Below, piece after piece: positions 16,681 to 25,176 of a stretch of DNA of 64,000 nt; the stretch's first letter is position 1, and every line of letters begins with the position of its first letter. The notes under the pieces are model-generated. The model was given only the letters and a program-made list of their open reading frames with translations. It was not told the DNA's origin and did no database searches. The translations under genes were made by a program, and so were the position numbers. The stretch is from Streptomyces alfalfae (GTDB lineage: Bacteria > Actinomycetota > Actinomycetes > Streptomycetales > Streptomycetaceae), in assembly GCF_004127445.1 (NCBI RefSeq), contig NZ_QEXM01000048.1, forward strand, positions 124,001 through 188,000. The letters run 5' to 3'.

Positions 16681-17922
16681 ATGGCACCGTACGAACCGGC
16701 ACAGGACACCAGTGAGACCGGGGAACTGCGCGCCGGCCGCCGCAAGGCGGCACGGTACGTGGTCCCGGTAGCGGTGGCGGGGGTGGCGGCGGCGACCATC
16801 GGGCTCGTCCCGGCGCTCGCCACCTCGGGAGACCCGGATCTGCCCGACATCACCGCCCAGGAACTCATCGAGAAGGTGGCGGCCTCGGAGACGCAGCAGC
16901 TCTCCGGCAACATGAAGATCAGCACCGACCTGGGCCTGCCGTCGATGGGCGGCATGGCGGGCGGCTTCGCCGGCGGCGGGAGCGCCGACCGGGGCGAGGA
17001 CGGCGAGGGCTCGGCGGCCGATCCCCGGGCCAAGCTGATGGAGCTGGCGTCCGGCACGCACACGCTGCGCGTGGCGGCCGACGGCCCCGACAAGCAGAAG
17101 GTGTCCGTCCTCGACGACGCCGCCGAGTACAGCCTGATCCACAACGGCGACGAGATGTGGGCGTACGACAGCGCGTCGAACGAGGCCTACCACGCGAAGG
17201 CCCCGGACGGCGAGGCGCATCAGGGTGAGGGGAAGCGGGACGGGAAGGCCCCGGAGGGCCTTCCCGCCACCCCCGCGGAGTTCGCCGACCAGGCCCTGAA
17301 GGCCGTCGACGACACGACGTCCGTCGAGGTCGACGGCACCGCGCAGGTCGCGGGCCGCGACGCGTACCGCCTGGTGGTCAAGCCGAAGCAGTCGGGGTCG
17401 ACGGTCGGTCAGATCACCGTCGCGGTGGACGCCAGGACGGGGACGCCGCTCAAGTTCACCCTGACCCCGGCCTCCGGCGGAGCCGCTGTCGTCGACGTGG
17501 GCTTCACCAAGGTCGACTTCGGCAAGCCGTCCGCGTCCACGTTCGACTTCACGCCGCCCAAGGGCGCGAAGGTCACCGAGGCCGACGACAAGGCCAAGGG
17601 CCGCGACGCCGAGGACAGGGCCAAGGGCGGCAAGGAGTTCACCGAGCAGGACCTCAACGATCTCAAGGTCATCGGCGAGGGCTGGAGCTCCATCGCCGAG
17701 CTGAAGCTGCCGGGCGGCCAGGGCCTGCCGACGGCCGGGTCGGGCGATGTCCCGCCGGACGCGCAGAAGCTGCTCGACTCCCTCGGCGACCGGGTCGACG
17801 GCACGTTCGGCTCCGGCACGGTCTTCTCGACCCGCCTGATCAACGCCCTCGTCACCGACGACGGCACGGTCTACGTGGGTGCGGTCACGAAGGACGCGCT
17901 GGTCAAGGCGGCGAACCGCTAG
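16681..17922 (+). CDS. LolA-like exported protein, membrane-anchored
   Basis: 413 residues. A basic N-terminus is followed by one hydrophobic segment (about 25-45, ARYVVPVAVAGVAAATIG) acting as an uncleaved or Ala-cleaved signal; there is no lipobox cysteine. The rest resembles the LolA/LppX beta-barrel half found in many Streptomyces exported proteins: VAASETQQLSGNMKISTDLG, AYRLVVKPKQSGSTVGQITV and FTKVDFGKPSASTFDFTPPK. These often sit beside ABC exporters, as here. The ATG at 16681 has GGAGG 11 bases upstream. The lipid or protein cargo is unknown. The 261 bases upstream contain no gene. Confidence 0.7.
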   Translation: MAPYEPAQDTSETGELRAGRRKAARYVVPVAVAGVAAATIGLVPALATSGDPDLPDITAQELIEKVAASETQQLSGNMKISTDLGLPSMGGMAGGFAGGGSADRGEDGEGSAADPRAKLMELASGTHTLRVAADGPDKQKVSVLDDAAEYSLIHNGDEMWAYDSASNEAYHAKAPDGEAHQGEGKRDGKAPEGLPATPAEFADQALKAVDDTTSVEVDGTAQVAGRDAYRLVVKPKQSGSTVGQITVAVDARTGTPLKFTLTPASGGAAVVDVGFTKVDFGKPSASTFDFTPPKGAKVTEADDKAKGRDAEDRAKGGKEFTEQDLNDLKVIGEGWSSIAELKLPGGQGLPTAGSGDVPPDAQKLLDSLGDRVDGTFGSGTVFSTRLINALVTDDGTVYVGAVTKDALVKAANR

Positions 17923-17929
17923 GCATTCG

Positions 17930-17990
17930 CGCCCGAGCGGCGGGTCACGGGCACCAGGGCGACCGGCGTCCGCGGCCCGCCGCTCGGGCG
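17930..17990 (+). terminator. Large hairpin after the LolA-like gene
   Basis: Perfect 15-base arms (17930-17944 and 17976-17990, CGCCCGAGCGGCGGG and its complement) enclose a 31-base loop, starting 7 bases after the stop codon. It probably ends this transcript before the ABC genes. Confidence 0.65.
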
Positions 17991-18064
17991 GTCCGCGCGT
18001 GCCGACGACGGCCGGGCGGCGCGGGAACGGGACGGCCCGGGGGACCGGGTGACGGGAGGAAGCG

Positions 18065-19096
18065 GTGCCAGGCACCAACGGGGGACCCGCGACGCCGCGG
18101 GGCGCGGAGGCGGACCACGGCGGCGGCGAGAGCCCCGCGGACCCCGGCGGCCTCGTGATCGAGACGCGCGCCCTCACCAAGCGCTACGGAAAGCATCTGG
18201 CGGTCGACCGGCTCGACCTCGGCGTCCCCGAGGGCAGCGTCTTCGGCTTCCTCGGCCCGAACGGCTCGGGCAAGACGACCACCATCCGCATGCTGATGGG
18301 CCTGATCGAGCCGACCTCCGGCACCGCCCGGGTCCTCGGCCGGCCCATGCCGCGCGCCGCGCGGACCGTGCTTCCGCAGGTCGGGGCACTGATCGAGGGC
18401 CCCGCCCTGTACGGCTTCCTGTCGGGCCGCGACAATCTCCTGCGGTACGACTCCGCCGATCCGGCCGCCGACCCCCGTACCCGCCGAAGGCGCGCCGAGG
18501 CCGCCCTCGACCGGGTGGGTCTGACCGCCGCCGCGGGCAAGAAGACCAAGGCGTACTCGCTCGGGATGAAGCAGCGGCTCGGCCTCGCTGCGGCGCTGCT
18601 CCAGCCCCGGCGGCTCCTCGTCCTGGACGAGCCGACGAACGGCCTCGACCCCCAGGGCATGCGGGAGATCCGCACGCTGGTGCGGGAACTGGCGGCGGAG
18701 GGCACGACCGTCTTCCTCTCCTCGCACCTCCTGGACGAGATCGAGCAGGTCTGCACGCACGCTGCCGTGATGACGCGGGGCCGCCTGATCACGCAGGGCC
18801 CGGTGGCCGACCTCGCGGCGGGCGCGCGCGGCAGGCTGGTCGTGACGACCCCCGATCCCGGCGAGGCGGCCCGCGTCCTGAAGGAGCGGGGCGTGGCCGA
18901 CCTCGTCGTGACGGAGGAGCGCGTGACCGGTGAACCGCCGGGCAAGGACGCGGCGGGCCGGGACACCGACCTCGCCGACCTGAACGCCGCGCTGGTCGCG
19001 GCGGGGGTGCGCGTACGGGGCTTCGGTCTGGAACGGGCCTCCCTGGAGGACGCGTTCGTGGCGCTGACGGGGGAGGGCTTCGATGTCGCGGGATGA
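18065..19096 (+). CDS. ABC transporter ATP-binding protein
   Basis: Energy-coupling subunit of an ABC-2-type exporter, 343 residues. Walker A GPNGSGKTTTIRML (about 60-73), ABC signature YSLGMKQRLGLAAALLQP, Walker B RLLVLDEPTNGLDPQGMREI and switch histidine in SSHLLDEIEQVC are all intact. The N-terminal 30 residues are Gly/Pro-rich and poorly conserved in type. The GTG at 18065 follows GGGAGGA. The gene overlaps the permease gene by 14 bases, so the two are made together. The class (bacitracin/daunorubicin-like) moves lipophilic compounds or acts in stress; the substrate is unknown. Confidence 0.93.
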   Translation: MPGTNGGPATPRGAEADHGGGESPADPGGLVIETRALTKRYGKHLAVDRLDLGVPEGSVFGFLGPNGSGKTTTIRMLMGLIEPTSGTARVLGRPMPRAARTVLPQVGALIEGPALYGFLSGRDNLLRYDSADPAADPRTRRRRAEAALDRVGLTAAAGKKTKAYSLGMKQRLGLAAALLQPRRLLVLDEPTNGLDPQGMREIRTLVRELAAEGTTVFLSSHLLDEIEQVCTHAAVMTRGRLITQGPVADLAAGARGRLVVTTPDPGEAARVLKERGVADLVVTEERVTGEPPGKDAAGRDTDLADLNAALVAAGVRVRGFGLERASLEDAFVALTGEGFDVAG

Positions 19097-20018
19097 GGCG
19101 GCCGTGGACGTGCCGGGTTCGGGGCCGGAGCCGGTTCCGGGTGCGGGGCCGGTGACGGCGGGCGGCGCGCGGCAGCCGCGCGCCCTGTGGACGCTCGGGC
19201 TCTTCCGCAGCGAGCTGTCGATCACCTTCCGCCGCTGGCGGACCCTCGCGCTGCTCGCCGTGCTGGCCGCCGTGCCGGTCCTGGTCGGGGTCGCCGTGAA
19301 GATCGAGACGAGCGACGGCTCGACGATCGGCGGCGGCGGTGAGGGCGGCCCGGCGTTCATCGCGCAGATCACCAACAACGGTCTGTTCCTGGTCTTCACC
19401 GCGCTCGCGGCGACGCTGCCGTTCTTCCTGCCCATGGCCATCGGAGTGATCGCGGGCGACGCCGTCGCGGGCGAGGCGAACGCGGGCACGCTCCGCTATC
19501 TCCTCGTCGCGCCCGCCGGCCGCACGCGGCTGCTGCTCGCCAAGTACGCGACCACGCTGACGTTCTGCCTGGTCGCGACGTTGGTCGTCGCGGTGTCGGC
19601 GCTGGTGACCGGGGCGATCCTCTTCCCGCTGGGCGAGGTCACCACGATCTCCGGCACCCGTATGAGCTTCGGCGAGGGGCTGCTGCGGGCCCTGCTCATC
19701 GCGCTCGTCGTCGCCGCGTCACTGGTCGGCGTCGCGGCGCTCGGCCTGTTCGTGTCGACGCTGACCAGCAGCGGGATCGCGGCGATGGCGACGACCGTCG
19801 GGCTGCTGATCACGGTGCAGATCCTCGACCAGATCCCGCAGCTGCACGCCCTGCACCCGTACTTCTTCTCGCACTACTGGCTGTCCTTCGCCGACCTGAT
19901 GCGCGAGCCCGTCTACTGGGACGACCTGGTCAGAAACCTCCAGATGCAGGGCCTGTACGCGGCCGTGTTCGGCTCGGCGGCGTGGGCGAGGTTCGGCGCG
20001 AAGGACATCATGGCCTGA
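19083..20018 (+). CDS. ABC-2-type transporter permease
   Basis: Membrane partner of the preceding ATPase, 311 residues, with about six hydrophobic segments (for example LALLAVLAAVPVLVG, FIAQITNNGLFLVFTALAAT and FFLPMAIGVIAGDAVAGEA). The motif EANAGTLRYLLVAPAGRTRLLLAKY, typical of ABC-2 permeases, is read from 19470. A soluble Pro/Gly-rich stretch of about 35 residues precedes helix 1. The ATG is inside the ATPase gene. The gene ends 17 bases before the stop of the convergent FMN reductase gene. Confidence 0.88.
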   Translation: MSRDEAAVDVPGSGPEPVPGAGPVTAGGARQPRALWTLGLFRSELSITFRRWRTLALLAVLAAVPVLVGVAVKIETSDGSTIGGGGEGGPAFIAQITNNGLFLVFTALAATLPFFLPMAIGVIAGDAVAGEANAGTLRYLLVAPAGRTRLLLAKYATTLTFCLVATLVVAVSALVTGAILFPLGEVTTISGTRMSFGEGLLRALLIALVVAASLVGVAALGLFVSTLTSSGIAAMATTVGLLITVQILDQIPQLHALHPYFFSHYWLSFADLMREPVYWDDLVRNLQMQGLYAAVFGSAAWARFGAKDIMA

Positions 20019-20035
20019 CGCCCTCCGCCCCGCCG

Positions 20036-20632
20036 TCAGCCCTTGTCGTACGGGAAGCGCGCCACCTGCGGCTCCTGCGCGAAGAACGTCTTCGCGCGGA
20101 GCATGGCCTGCTCGTCGTCGAGGACGTTGCCGGGCCGGCTGCCGTTGCCGAGCAGGACGCCGCCGAAGCGCATCGGGAAGAACGCGGCGGTGTTCCGCAG
20201 CGTCCCGATGAGCGGCTCCGCGACCTCCTCCTCGCGGTGCGCGAGCGCGGTCACGCCCCACAGGGTGCGGCCCTTGAGGGTCTCCTTGAAGTCGATCTCC
20301 GGGACCTCCAGCCAGGCGTCCCAGAAGTCGAGGTAGCGCTTGGTGGTGGCGGACACCGAGTACCAGTACAGCGGCGAGGCGATCACGATGTCCGTGGCGT
20401 CGAGGGTGGCGTCGAGCAGCAGCGCCTCGTTGCCGGCGGTGGGCCTGGGGCGCGCCCGGGGGCGGCTGTCGTCGTGCCGCAGGTCCTCGAAGTCGGGCAG
20501 CGGCAGGTCGGCCAGGTGCAGCCAGCGCTGCTCCACGTCGGCCGGGAGCTGTTCGGCGGCCTTGCGGGCCAGGGTCTCGGTGTTGCCCCCGGCACGGGCG
20601 CTGCCGAGGACGAAGAGGAACGTGCGGCTCAT
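20036..20632 (-). CDS. NAD(P)H-dependent FMN reductase / quinone reductase family
   Basis: Flavodoxin-fold oxidoreductase of 198 residues. The FMN phosphate loop is LGSARAGGNTETLARKAAEQ (about 8-27), followed by IVIASPLYWYSVSATTKRYLD, the typical SPxYW motif contacting the isoalloxazine ring, and TLWGVTALAHREEE. It should reduce quinones or free flavin using NAD(P)H. The ATG at 20632 has GGGGGGA upstream; an earlier in-frame start within the palindrome is less likely. A perfect inverted repeat 45 bases upstream suggests repressor control. It is convergent with the ABC permease. Confidence 0.85.
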   Translation of the reverse strand: MSRTFLFVLGSARAGGNTETLARKAAEQLPADVEQRWLHLADLPLPDFEDLRHDDSRPRARPRPTAGNEALLLDATLDATDIVIASPLYWYSVSATTKRYLDFWDAWLEVPEIDFKETLKGRTLWGVTALAHREEEVAEPLIGTLRNTAAFFPMRFGGVLLGNGSRPGNVLDDEQAMLRAKTFFAQEPQVARFPYDKG

Positions 20633-20676
20633 GGGAATCCCCCCGGGATACGGCTCTGCTCCATCACTTCCTTGCG

Positions 20677-20699
20677 CGTGCACTATATGCATGTGCACG
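20677..20699 (-). promoter_or_regulatory. Candidate operator of the FMN reductase gene
   Basis: CGTGCAC (20677-20683) and GTGCACG (20693-20699) are perfect 7-base arms around the AT-rich centre TATATGCAT. It lies 45 bases upstream of the reductase ATG, where a repressor would block a promoter. No regulator gene is adjacent. Confidence 0.6.
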
Positions 20700-20724
20700 G
20701 AAATGCGTCCAGGGGGTGCCGGTC

Positions 20725-22419
20725 TCAGGGCCGTACGTGCACGACCCAGCCGCGCGCGTATGTGTCCGGCACCGTCTGGCGCGGCCAGGTGCGGGCCCAG
20801 TCCGGGGGCGCGGCGCGGCGCATCACCAGGGCGGTGGGGCGGTGCGGGTCCCGCAGGCTGCCGGACGCGCAGCCCGCGGTGTGGGCGACGGGGATGACGG
20901 ACCGGTTGCCCGCCAGGACGCAGGGCCCGGCCGCGCCGCCGACGCCGTGGCGGTGCAGGACCCCGGCGATGCGCTGCCAGTCCTCGCGGGCGGCGGCCTG
21001 TATCCGGGCGTGGCCGCGCACCAGGGTGACCTGCACCGCGAGGTGCCCCACCAGGACGAGGCAGAGCGCGACGGCGGCGGCCCGCCGAATCCGCGCCGCA
21101 CGGGCCCCCTCGGCCGCGGCGAGCAGACCGACGGCGGCGGTGGGGGCGAGCAGGGCGTACGTGGGGAGCAGGAAGCGGGGCGCGGCGTAGGGGACGAGGA
21201 ACACATAGGGCAGCGCGACGGCCAGGCCGACGAGGATGGCGAGAACGTGGCAGGGGCCTTGGGGCGGCATGTCCTGCTGGTCGTGGCACGGGCCTTGCGG
21301 TGGCGCGGCCTGCCCGATGGCGTGCGGGCCCCGTGGCGGTGCGGCCTCCGGGTTGTCGCGCGTGCCCCGTGGCGGTGCGGTCCCCGGGTTGTCACGCGTG
21401 CCCCGGAGTGAAGTGGCCTTCCGGTCGTTGCGCGTGGCCCCCGCCGGTGTCGCCCTCCGGCCGCTGCGTGTGCCCCCCGCCGGTGTCGCCCCCCGGTCGC
21501 GGCGCAGGCTCCACAGTCCCGCCGCCAGCAGGAGCGGCAGCAGGACCCACCACTCCGCCGCGACCACCCGGAGGTCGTCGCCGGTGCACGGGCGGCAGAG
21601 CAGGGGGCCGTCCATGGCGGTGAGGTGGTGCGCGGCGACCGGCAGTGGACGCAGGTCGCCCTGCACTTCGCTGGCCTCGGTGAGCCGCTGGAGGACCCCG
21701 CCGAAGCGGACGTACGCCTCGACGGCCCAGGGCAGCGCACCCGCCGCGAGCCCGCAGAGCACGGCCGTGGCCCGCCCCGCGCCGCGCCACGCGGGCACGA
21801 GCAGCGCGGCGAGCAGGAGCGGCAGGCCGAGGGCGAAGCCGTCGTTGGGCCGCATGAGCGTGGCGAGCGCGAGCCAGGCCGCGATCCCGGCGCGGGTGAG
21901 GGGCGACTGCCGCTTCCACAGGAACAGTCCGACCGCCCCGACGCCCCCCATGGCGGTGTAGTGGTTGGGCATGGCGCTGTTCGCGTAGAACGAGGTGATC
22001 CACAGCGTGCCGTACAGCGCGGCGGCGACGGCGACGGCCGGGCCCCGCCGCAGCACCCGCAGCCAGGGCAGGAACCCCGCGTAGAGCGCGGCGGTCGACA
22101 GGACGACCAGCCACGCCCGGAACAGCACGACGGAGTCGCTCCACGAGGCCACGGGGGCCACGAGCAGGGGCACGCCGCGCGTGCGGGGCGCGCTGAACTC
22201 GGTGGCCGGCCCGAAGGGGGGGAACCGGCTGGCGTAGACGAGCTCGTCCCACCCGAGGGGCAGGGAGAGCGGCACGAGGGCGAGGGTCAGCAGGGCGTGG
22301 AGGCCGCAGGCGGCGAGGAGGAGGGTGTGGGGGCGCGGTGTGCGGGCGCTCGCGGGGGTCTCACCGCTCGCGCCGGTCCCCACCGCGCCCGCGAAAGCCC
22401 CCTTGCCGGTGACAGCCAT
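20725..22419 (-). CDS. Integral membrane glycosyltransferase-like protein (GT-C type)
   Basis: 564 residues with about ten hydrophobic helices. The first outer loop carries GWDELVYASRF, an acidic DE pair in the position of the catalytic acid of GT-C (GT39/PMT-like) enzymes, which move sugars from lipid carriers outside the membrane. Later features are YANSAMPNHYTAMGGVGAVG and ATLMRPNDGFALGLPLLLAA. Residues about 307-391 form a hydrophilic loop of degenerate 12-residue repeats that splits the membrane domain. A C-terminal soluble part has cysteines in AGPCVLAGN and HTAGCASG. The ATG follows CAGGAGG. Donor and acceptor are unknown; it is a single gene with no glycan cluster nearby. Confidence 0.7.
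   Translation of the reverse strand: MAVTGKGAFAGAVGTGASGETPASARTPRPHTLLLAACGLHALLTLALVPLSLPLGWDELVYASRFPPFGPATEFSAPRTRGVPLLVAPVASWSDSVVLFRAWLVVLSTAALYAGFLPWLRVLRRGPAVAVAAALYGTLWITSFYANSAMPNHYTAMGGVGAVGLFLWKRQSPLTRAGIAAWLALATLMRPNDGFALGLPLLLAALLVPAWRGAGRATAVLCGLAAGALPWAVEAYVRFGGVLQRLTEASEVQGDLRPLPVAAHHLTAMDGPLLCRPCTGDDLRVVAAEWWVLLPLLLAAGLWSLRRDRGATPAGGTRSGRRATPAGATRNDRKATSLRGTRDNPGTAPPRGTRDNPEAAPPRGPHAIGQAAPPQGPCHDQQDMPPQGPCHVLAILVGLAVALPYVFLVPYAAPRFLLPTYALLAPTAAVGLLAAAEGARAARIRRAAAVALCLVLVGHLAVQVTLVRGHARIQAAAREDWQRIAGVLHRHGVGGAAGPCVLAGNRSVIPVAHTAGCASGSLRDPHRPTALVMRRAAPPDWARTWPRQTVPDTYARGWVVHVRP
21246..21501 (-). repeat. Intragenic 36-base repeats encoding a 12-residue unit
   Basis: Within the GT-C-like gene, about six degenerate units of 12 residues follow one another: GGTRSGRRATPA, GATRNDRKATSL(R), GTRDNPGTAPPR, GTRDNPEAAPPR, GPHAIGQAAPPQ, GPCHDQQDMPPQ. 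The frame is kept throughout. The insert sits between transmembrane helices and may vary in copy number between strains. Confidence 0.8.
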
Positions 22420-22611
22420 GCGGGGAAGCCTCCTGGTGGGGCGGGCGGCGACGTCTGTGTCCCAGCTTGAACGCCCCGGCGCGTCACCGCGACCCCCGCG
22501 CCCCCAGTGGAGCGTCCGTCACGGTCCCCGGGCCCGTCGTGGGGATCTGCCCGGCGTCGCGGGGCGGAAAAGGCGCCGCCCCTCCAGCCGGCCTGATCCG
22601 AACGGCAGGCC

Positions 22612-23064
22612 CTAGTGGACGCAGAACTCGTTCCCCTCCGGGTCCGTCATGATCACCCACTCGCCGCCCTGCTCCTTGACGTGCCGGGACACAGCGGCGC
22701 CGAGACCCTCGACGCGGGCCACCTCGTCGTCGCGCCGCCCCGGCTCCGCGTGCACGTCGAGGTGGAGGCGGTTCTTGCCGGTCTTCGGCTCGGGGACGCG
22801 CTGGAAGAGGATGCGGCGGCCCAGGCCGGTGCCGCTCTCCGCCTCGCACGGGTCGTCGGGGTGCCGCACCGCGGCCAGGTCGCGCCACGCGCGGCGGTCG
22901 TCCAGCCGGACGGTCGCCGCCTCCGGGACCGCGCCGAAGCCGAGGAGCCGGTCGATCAGGGCGCTGTGGTCCTCCACCTCGTAGTGCAGCACCTCGCCCC
23001 AGAAGGCGGCCTGGGCATGCGGATCGGCGGCGTCGATGACGAGTTTCCAGTGCAGAGTGGTCAT
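22612..23064 (-). CDS. VOC/glyoxalase-superfamily protein
   Basis: 150 residues with two beta-alpha-beta-beta-beta modules of the vicinal-oxygen-chelate fold: LHWKLVIDAADPHAQAAFWG at the start, RLHLDVHAEPGRRDDEVARV in the middle, and VIMTDPEGNEFCVH at the C-terminus. The last carries the usual metal-ligand-position glutamate and the DPEGN signature. Members include dioxygenases, isomerases and antibiotic-binding proteins; the substrate cannot be told. The gene appears to be leaderless: a TATAAC -10 element ends 7 bases before the ATG, inside a palindrome. It runs opposite to the transcripts ending at 20018. Confidence 0.8.
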   Translation of the reverse strand: MTTLHWKLVIDAADPHAQAAFWGEVLHYEVEDHSALIDRLLGFGAVPEAATVRLDDRRAWRDLAAVRHPDDPCEAESGTGLGRRILFQRVPEPKTGKNRLHLDVHAEPGRRDDEVARVEGLGAAVSRHVKEQGGEWVIMTDPEGNEFCVH

Positions 23065-23085
23065 GTAACCAGTTATAGCGGTTAC
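23065..23085 (-). promoter_or_regulatory. Leaderless promoter overlapped by a palindrome
   Basis: GTAACC-N9-GGTTAC is a perfect inverted repeat abutting the ATG of the VOC gene. Its centre on the minus strand holds TATAAC, 7 bases before the ATG, so transcription should start at the ATG itself. No Shine-Dalgarno is present. Repressor binding here would block both polymerase and the start. Confidence 0.6.
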
Positions 23086-23131
23086 CGACGGGCGGCGTGG
23101 TGCTTACGCCGCGATTCGCGGGAGGTGCGGC

Positions 23132-24112
23132 TCAGGCCGCGGGCTCCGGCTCGCCCCGCACGGCGGGGGTCGCCGCGGCGGCCTCACGGGCGGCGGCCAG
23201 GCGGACGGCGTTGCGCCGCGCGGTCCGCAGCGCGTCCCAGGTGAGCAGGGTGAGCGCCAGCCAGACGAGCCCGAAGCCCGCCCAGCGCTCGGGCGGCATG
23301 GCCTCGTGGAAGTACAGGATGCCGAGGAGGAACTGGAAGACCGGGGCGAGGTACTGCAACAGGCCGAGCGTGGACAGCGGCACGCGGATCGCCGCCGCCC
23401 CGAAGCAGATCAGCGGGGCGGCGGTCACCACACCGGTCGCGGCGAGCAGCGCCCCGTGCCCGAGGCCCTCCGTGGCGAACGTGGCGTCGCCCCGCGCGCC
23501 GAGCCACACCAGATAGCCGACCGCGGGCAGGAACTGCACGGCGGTCTCGGCGGTGAGCGACTCCAGGCCCCCGAGGTTGACCTTCTTCTTCACCAGGCCG
23601 TACGTGGCGAAGGAGAAGGCGAGGCAGAGCGAGATCCACGGCGGCTGCCCGTACCCGAACGCGAGCACGAGGACCGCGGCGAGGCCGACGGCGACCGCCG
23701 TCCACTGCATGGGGCGCAGCCGCTCGCCGAGGAGCAGGACGCCCATCGCGATGGTGACCAGGGGGTTGATGAAGTAGCCGAGCGAGGCCTCGACGACGTG
23801 GCCGGAGTTCACCGCCCAGATGTAGACGCCCCAGTTGACGGTGATGACCGCCGCGGCGATCGTCACGAGGCCCAGCCTGCGCGGCTGCCGCACGAGCTCG
23901 CGGGCCCAGCCCCAGCGGCGTATGCACAGCAGGGCGACGCCCACCACGACGAGCGACCACGCCATGCGGTGGGCCAGGATCTCCCCGGCCCCGGCGGGCT
24001 TGAGGAGCGGCCAGAAGAGGGGCACCAGGCCCCACATCCCATAGGCCGCGAAGCCGTTCAGCAGGCCTGCGCGCTGCTCGCCCCTGGACGTCTCGGCTGC
24101 TCCGCTGGCCAC
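23132..24112 (-). CDS. rarD: RarD-type EamA-family transporter
   Basis: Drug/metabolite-superfamily membrane protein, 326 residues, with ten helices in two EamA halves. RarD hallmarks: GLLNGFAAYGMWGLVPLFWPL at the N-terminus, ILAHRMAWSLVVV, VNWGVYIWAVNSGHVVEASL, YFINPLVTIAMGVLLLGERL and LQYLAPVFQFLLGILYFHE. The N- and C-terminal 20 residues are soluble. The GTG at 24112 follows GAGGAGG by 5 bases. RarD was first linked to chloramphenicol sensitivity, but its transported compound is unknown. It appears monocistronic. Confidence 0.88.
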   Translation of the reverse strand: MASGAAETSRGEQRAGLLNGFAAYGMWGLVPLFWPLLKPAGAGEILAHRMAWSLVVVGVALLCIRRWGWARELVRQPRRLGLVTIAAAVITVNWGVYIWAVNSGHVVEASLGYFINPLVTIAMGVLLLGERLRPMQWTAVAVGLAAVLVLAFGYGQPPWISLCLAFSFATYGLVKKKVNLGGLESLTAETAVQFLPAVGYLVWLGARGDATFATEGLGHGALLAATGVVTAAPLICFGAAAIRVPLSTLGLLQYLAPVFQFLLGILYFHEAMPPERWAGFGLVWLALTLLTWDALRTARRNAVRLAAAREAAAATPAVRGEPEPAA

Positions 24113-24215
24113 GGCCCCTCCTCACGTGCACGGCAGCCCCACGCTGCCCGTACGAAGGTAGCGCCGAGGGCCCCCGCCTGTCATGCCCGTTCGGCGGGGA
24201 CGCTCATGACAGCCG

Positions 24216-25076
24216 TCATCCGCGCAGAGCCGCGGACACCGCGTCCGCCAGGGGAGTGGTGGGCCGTCCGATCAGCCGGGCCAGGTCGCCGCTGGTCCCG
24301 GCGAGGCGGCCCCGCGCGATGGCCGCGTCGACGTCCACGAGGATCGCCGCCAGGGGCTCGGGCACGCCCGCCCCGGTGAGCACCGCGACGTGCTCCTCGG
24401 GGGAGACGTCCGCATAGGAGATCTCCTTGCCGCTCAGCCGCGCGACCTCGGCCGCGTACTCCGGCAGGCTCCACGCGACGTCGCCGCTCAGCTCGTACGC
24501 CGCGCCCTCGTGGCCCTCGCCGGTCAGGACGGCGACGGCCGCGGCGGCGTAGTCGGCGCGCGCGGCGGAGGCGACGCGGCCCTCGCCGGCGGAGCCGACG
24601 ACAGCGCCGTGCGCGAGGACGGGCGCGAGGTTCTCGGTGTAGTTCTCGTGGTACCAGCCGTTGCGCAGGAACGTGTGCGGAAGGCCCGATGCCAGGATCA
24701 GCTCCTCGGTCGCCTTGTGCTCGGCCGCCAGGTCGAAGTCGGCGTCGGGGCCGCCGAGGATGCCGGTGTAGGCGAGCAGTGCGACGCCCGCCTCGCGCGC
24801 GGCCTCGGTCACCGCGCGGTGCTGCGGCACCCGCCGCCCGACCTCGCTGCCGGAGATCAGCAGGACCCGGTCGCCCGCCGCGAAGACGCCGCGCAGGGTC
24901 CCGGGCTCGTTGTAGTCGGCGACCCGCAGTTCGACCCCGCGCTCGGCGAGGCGGGCGGCCCGGTCCTTGTCGCGGACGACCGCGGCGATCTCCGAGGCGG
25001 GCACGCCCGCGTCGAGCAGACCCTCGATGACGAGGCGGCCGAGGTGTCCGGTGGCTCCGGTGACGACGATGCTCAT
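24216..25076 (-). CDS. NmrA-like NAD(P)H:quinone oxidoreductase, QorB/Qor2 type
   Basis: 286 residues, the length of E. coli QorB. It begins MSIVVTGATGHLGRLVIEGL with the Rossmann TGATGHLG, followed by VVRDKDRAARLAERGVELRVADYNEPGTL and the KATEELILASGLPHTFLRNGWYHENY segment typical of NmrA-like atypical SDRs, which use an Asn/Tyr-poor active site. It probably reduces quinones with NAD(P)H. The ATG has AGGAG 10 bases upstream. It is divergent from an HxlR regulator with a palindromic operator in the 100-base gap, the arrangement of the qorR-qor2 redox switch in related actinobacteria. Confidence 0.85.
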   Translation of the reverse strand: MSIVVTGATGHLGRLVIEGLLDAGVPASEIAAVVRDKDRAARLAERGVELRVADYNEPGTLRGVFAAGDRVLLISGSEVGRRVPQHRAVTEAAREAGVALLAYTGILGGPDADFDLAAEHKATEELILASGLPHTFLRNGWYHENYTENLAPVLAHGAVVGSAGEGRVASAARADYAAAAVAVLTGEGHEGAAYELSGDVAWSLPEYAAEVARLSGKEISYADVSPEEHVAVLTGAGVPEPLAAILVDVDAAIARGRLAGTSGDLARLIGRPTTPLADAVSAALRG

Positions 25077-25149
25077 GTCTGAATACTCCTGATACGCGGT
25101 GGAAGTTCCGTATGGCACTCACCCTAGCGACGGCACTAACTATGGGAAA

Positions 25150-25172
25150 GTACCCACTTTGAAGTAAGGTAC
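25150..25172. promoter_or_regulatory. HxlR/QorR-type operator
   Basis: A 23-base near-perfect palindrome: GTACC..ACTT at 25150-25159 is mirrored by AAGT..GGTAC ending at 25172, with single mismatches in each half. It lies in the divergent gap, 5 bases before the hxlR ATG, so it could repress both genes. Confidence 0.7.
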
Positions 25173-25176
25173 TGGT

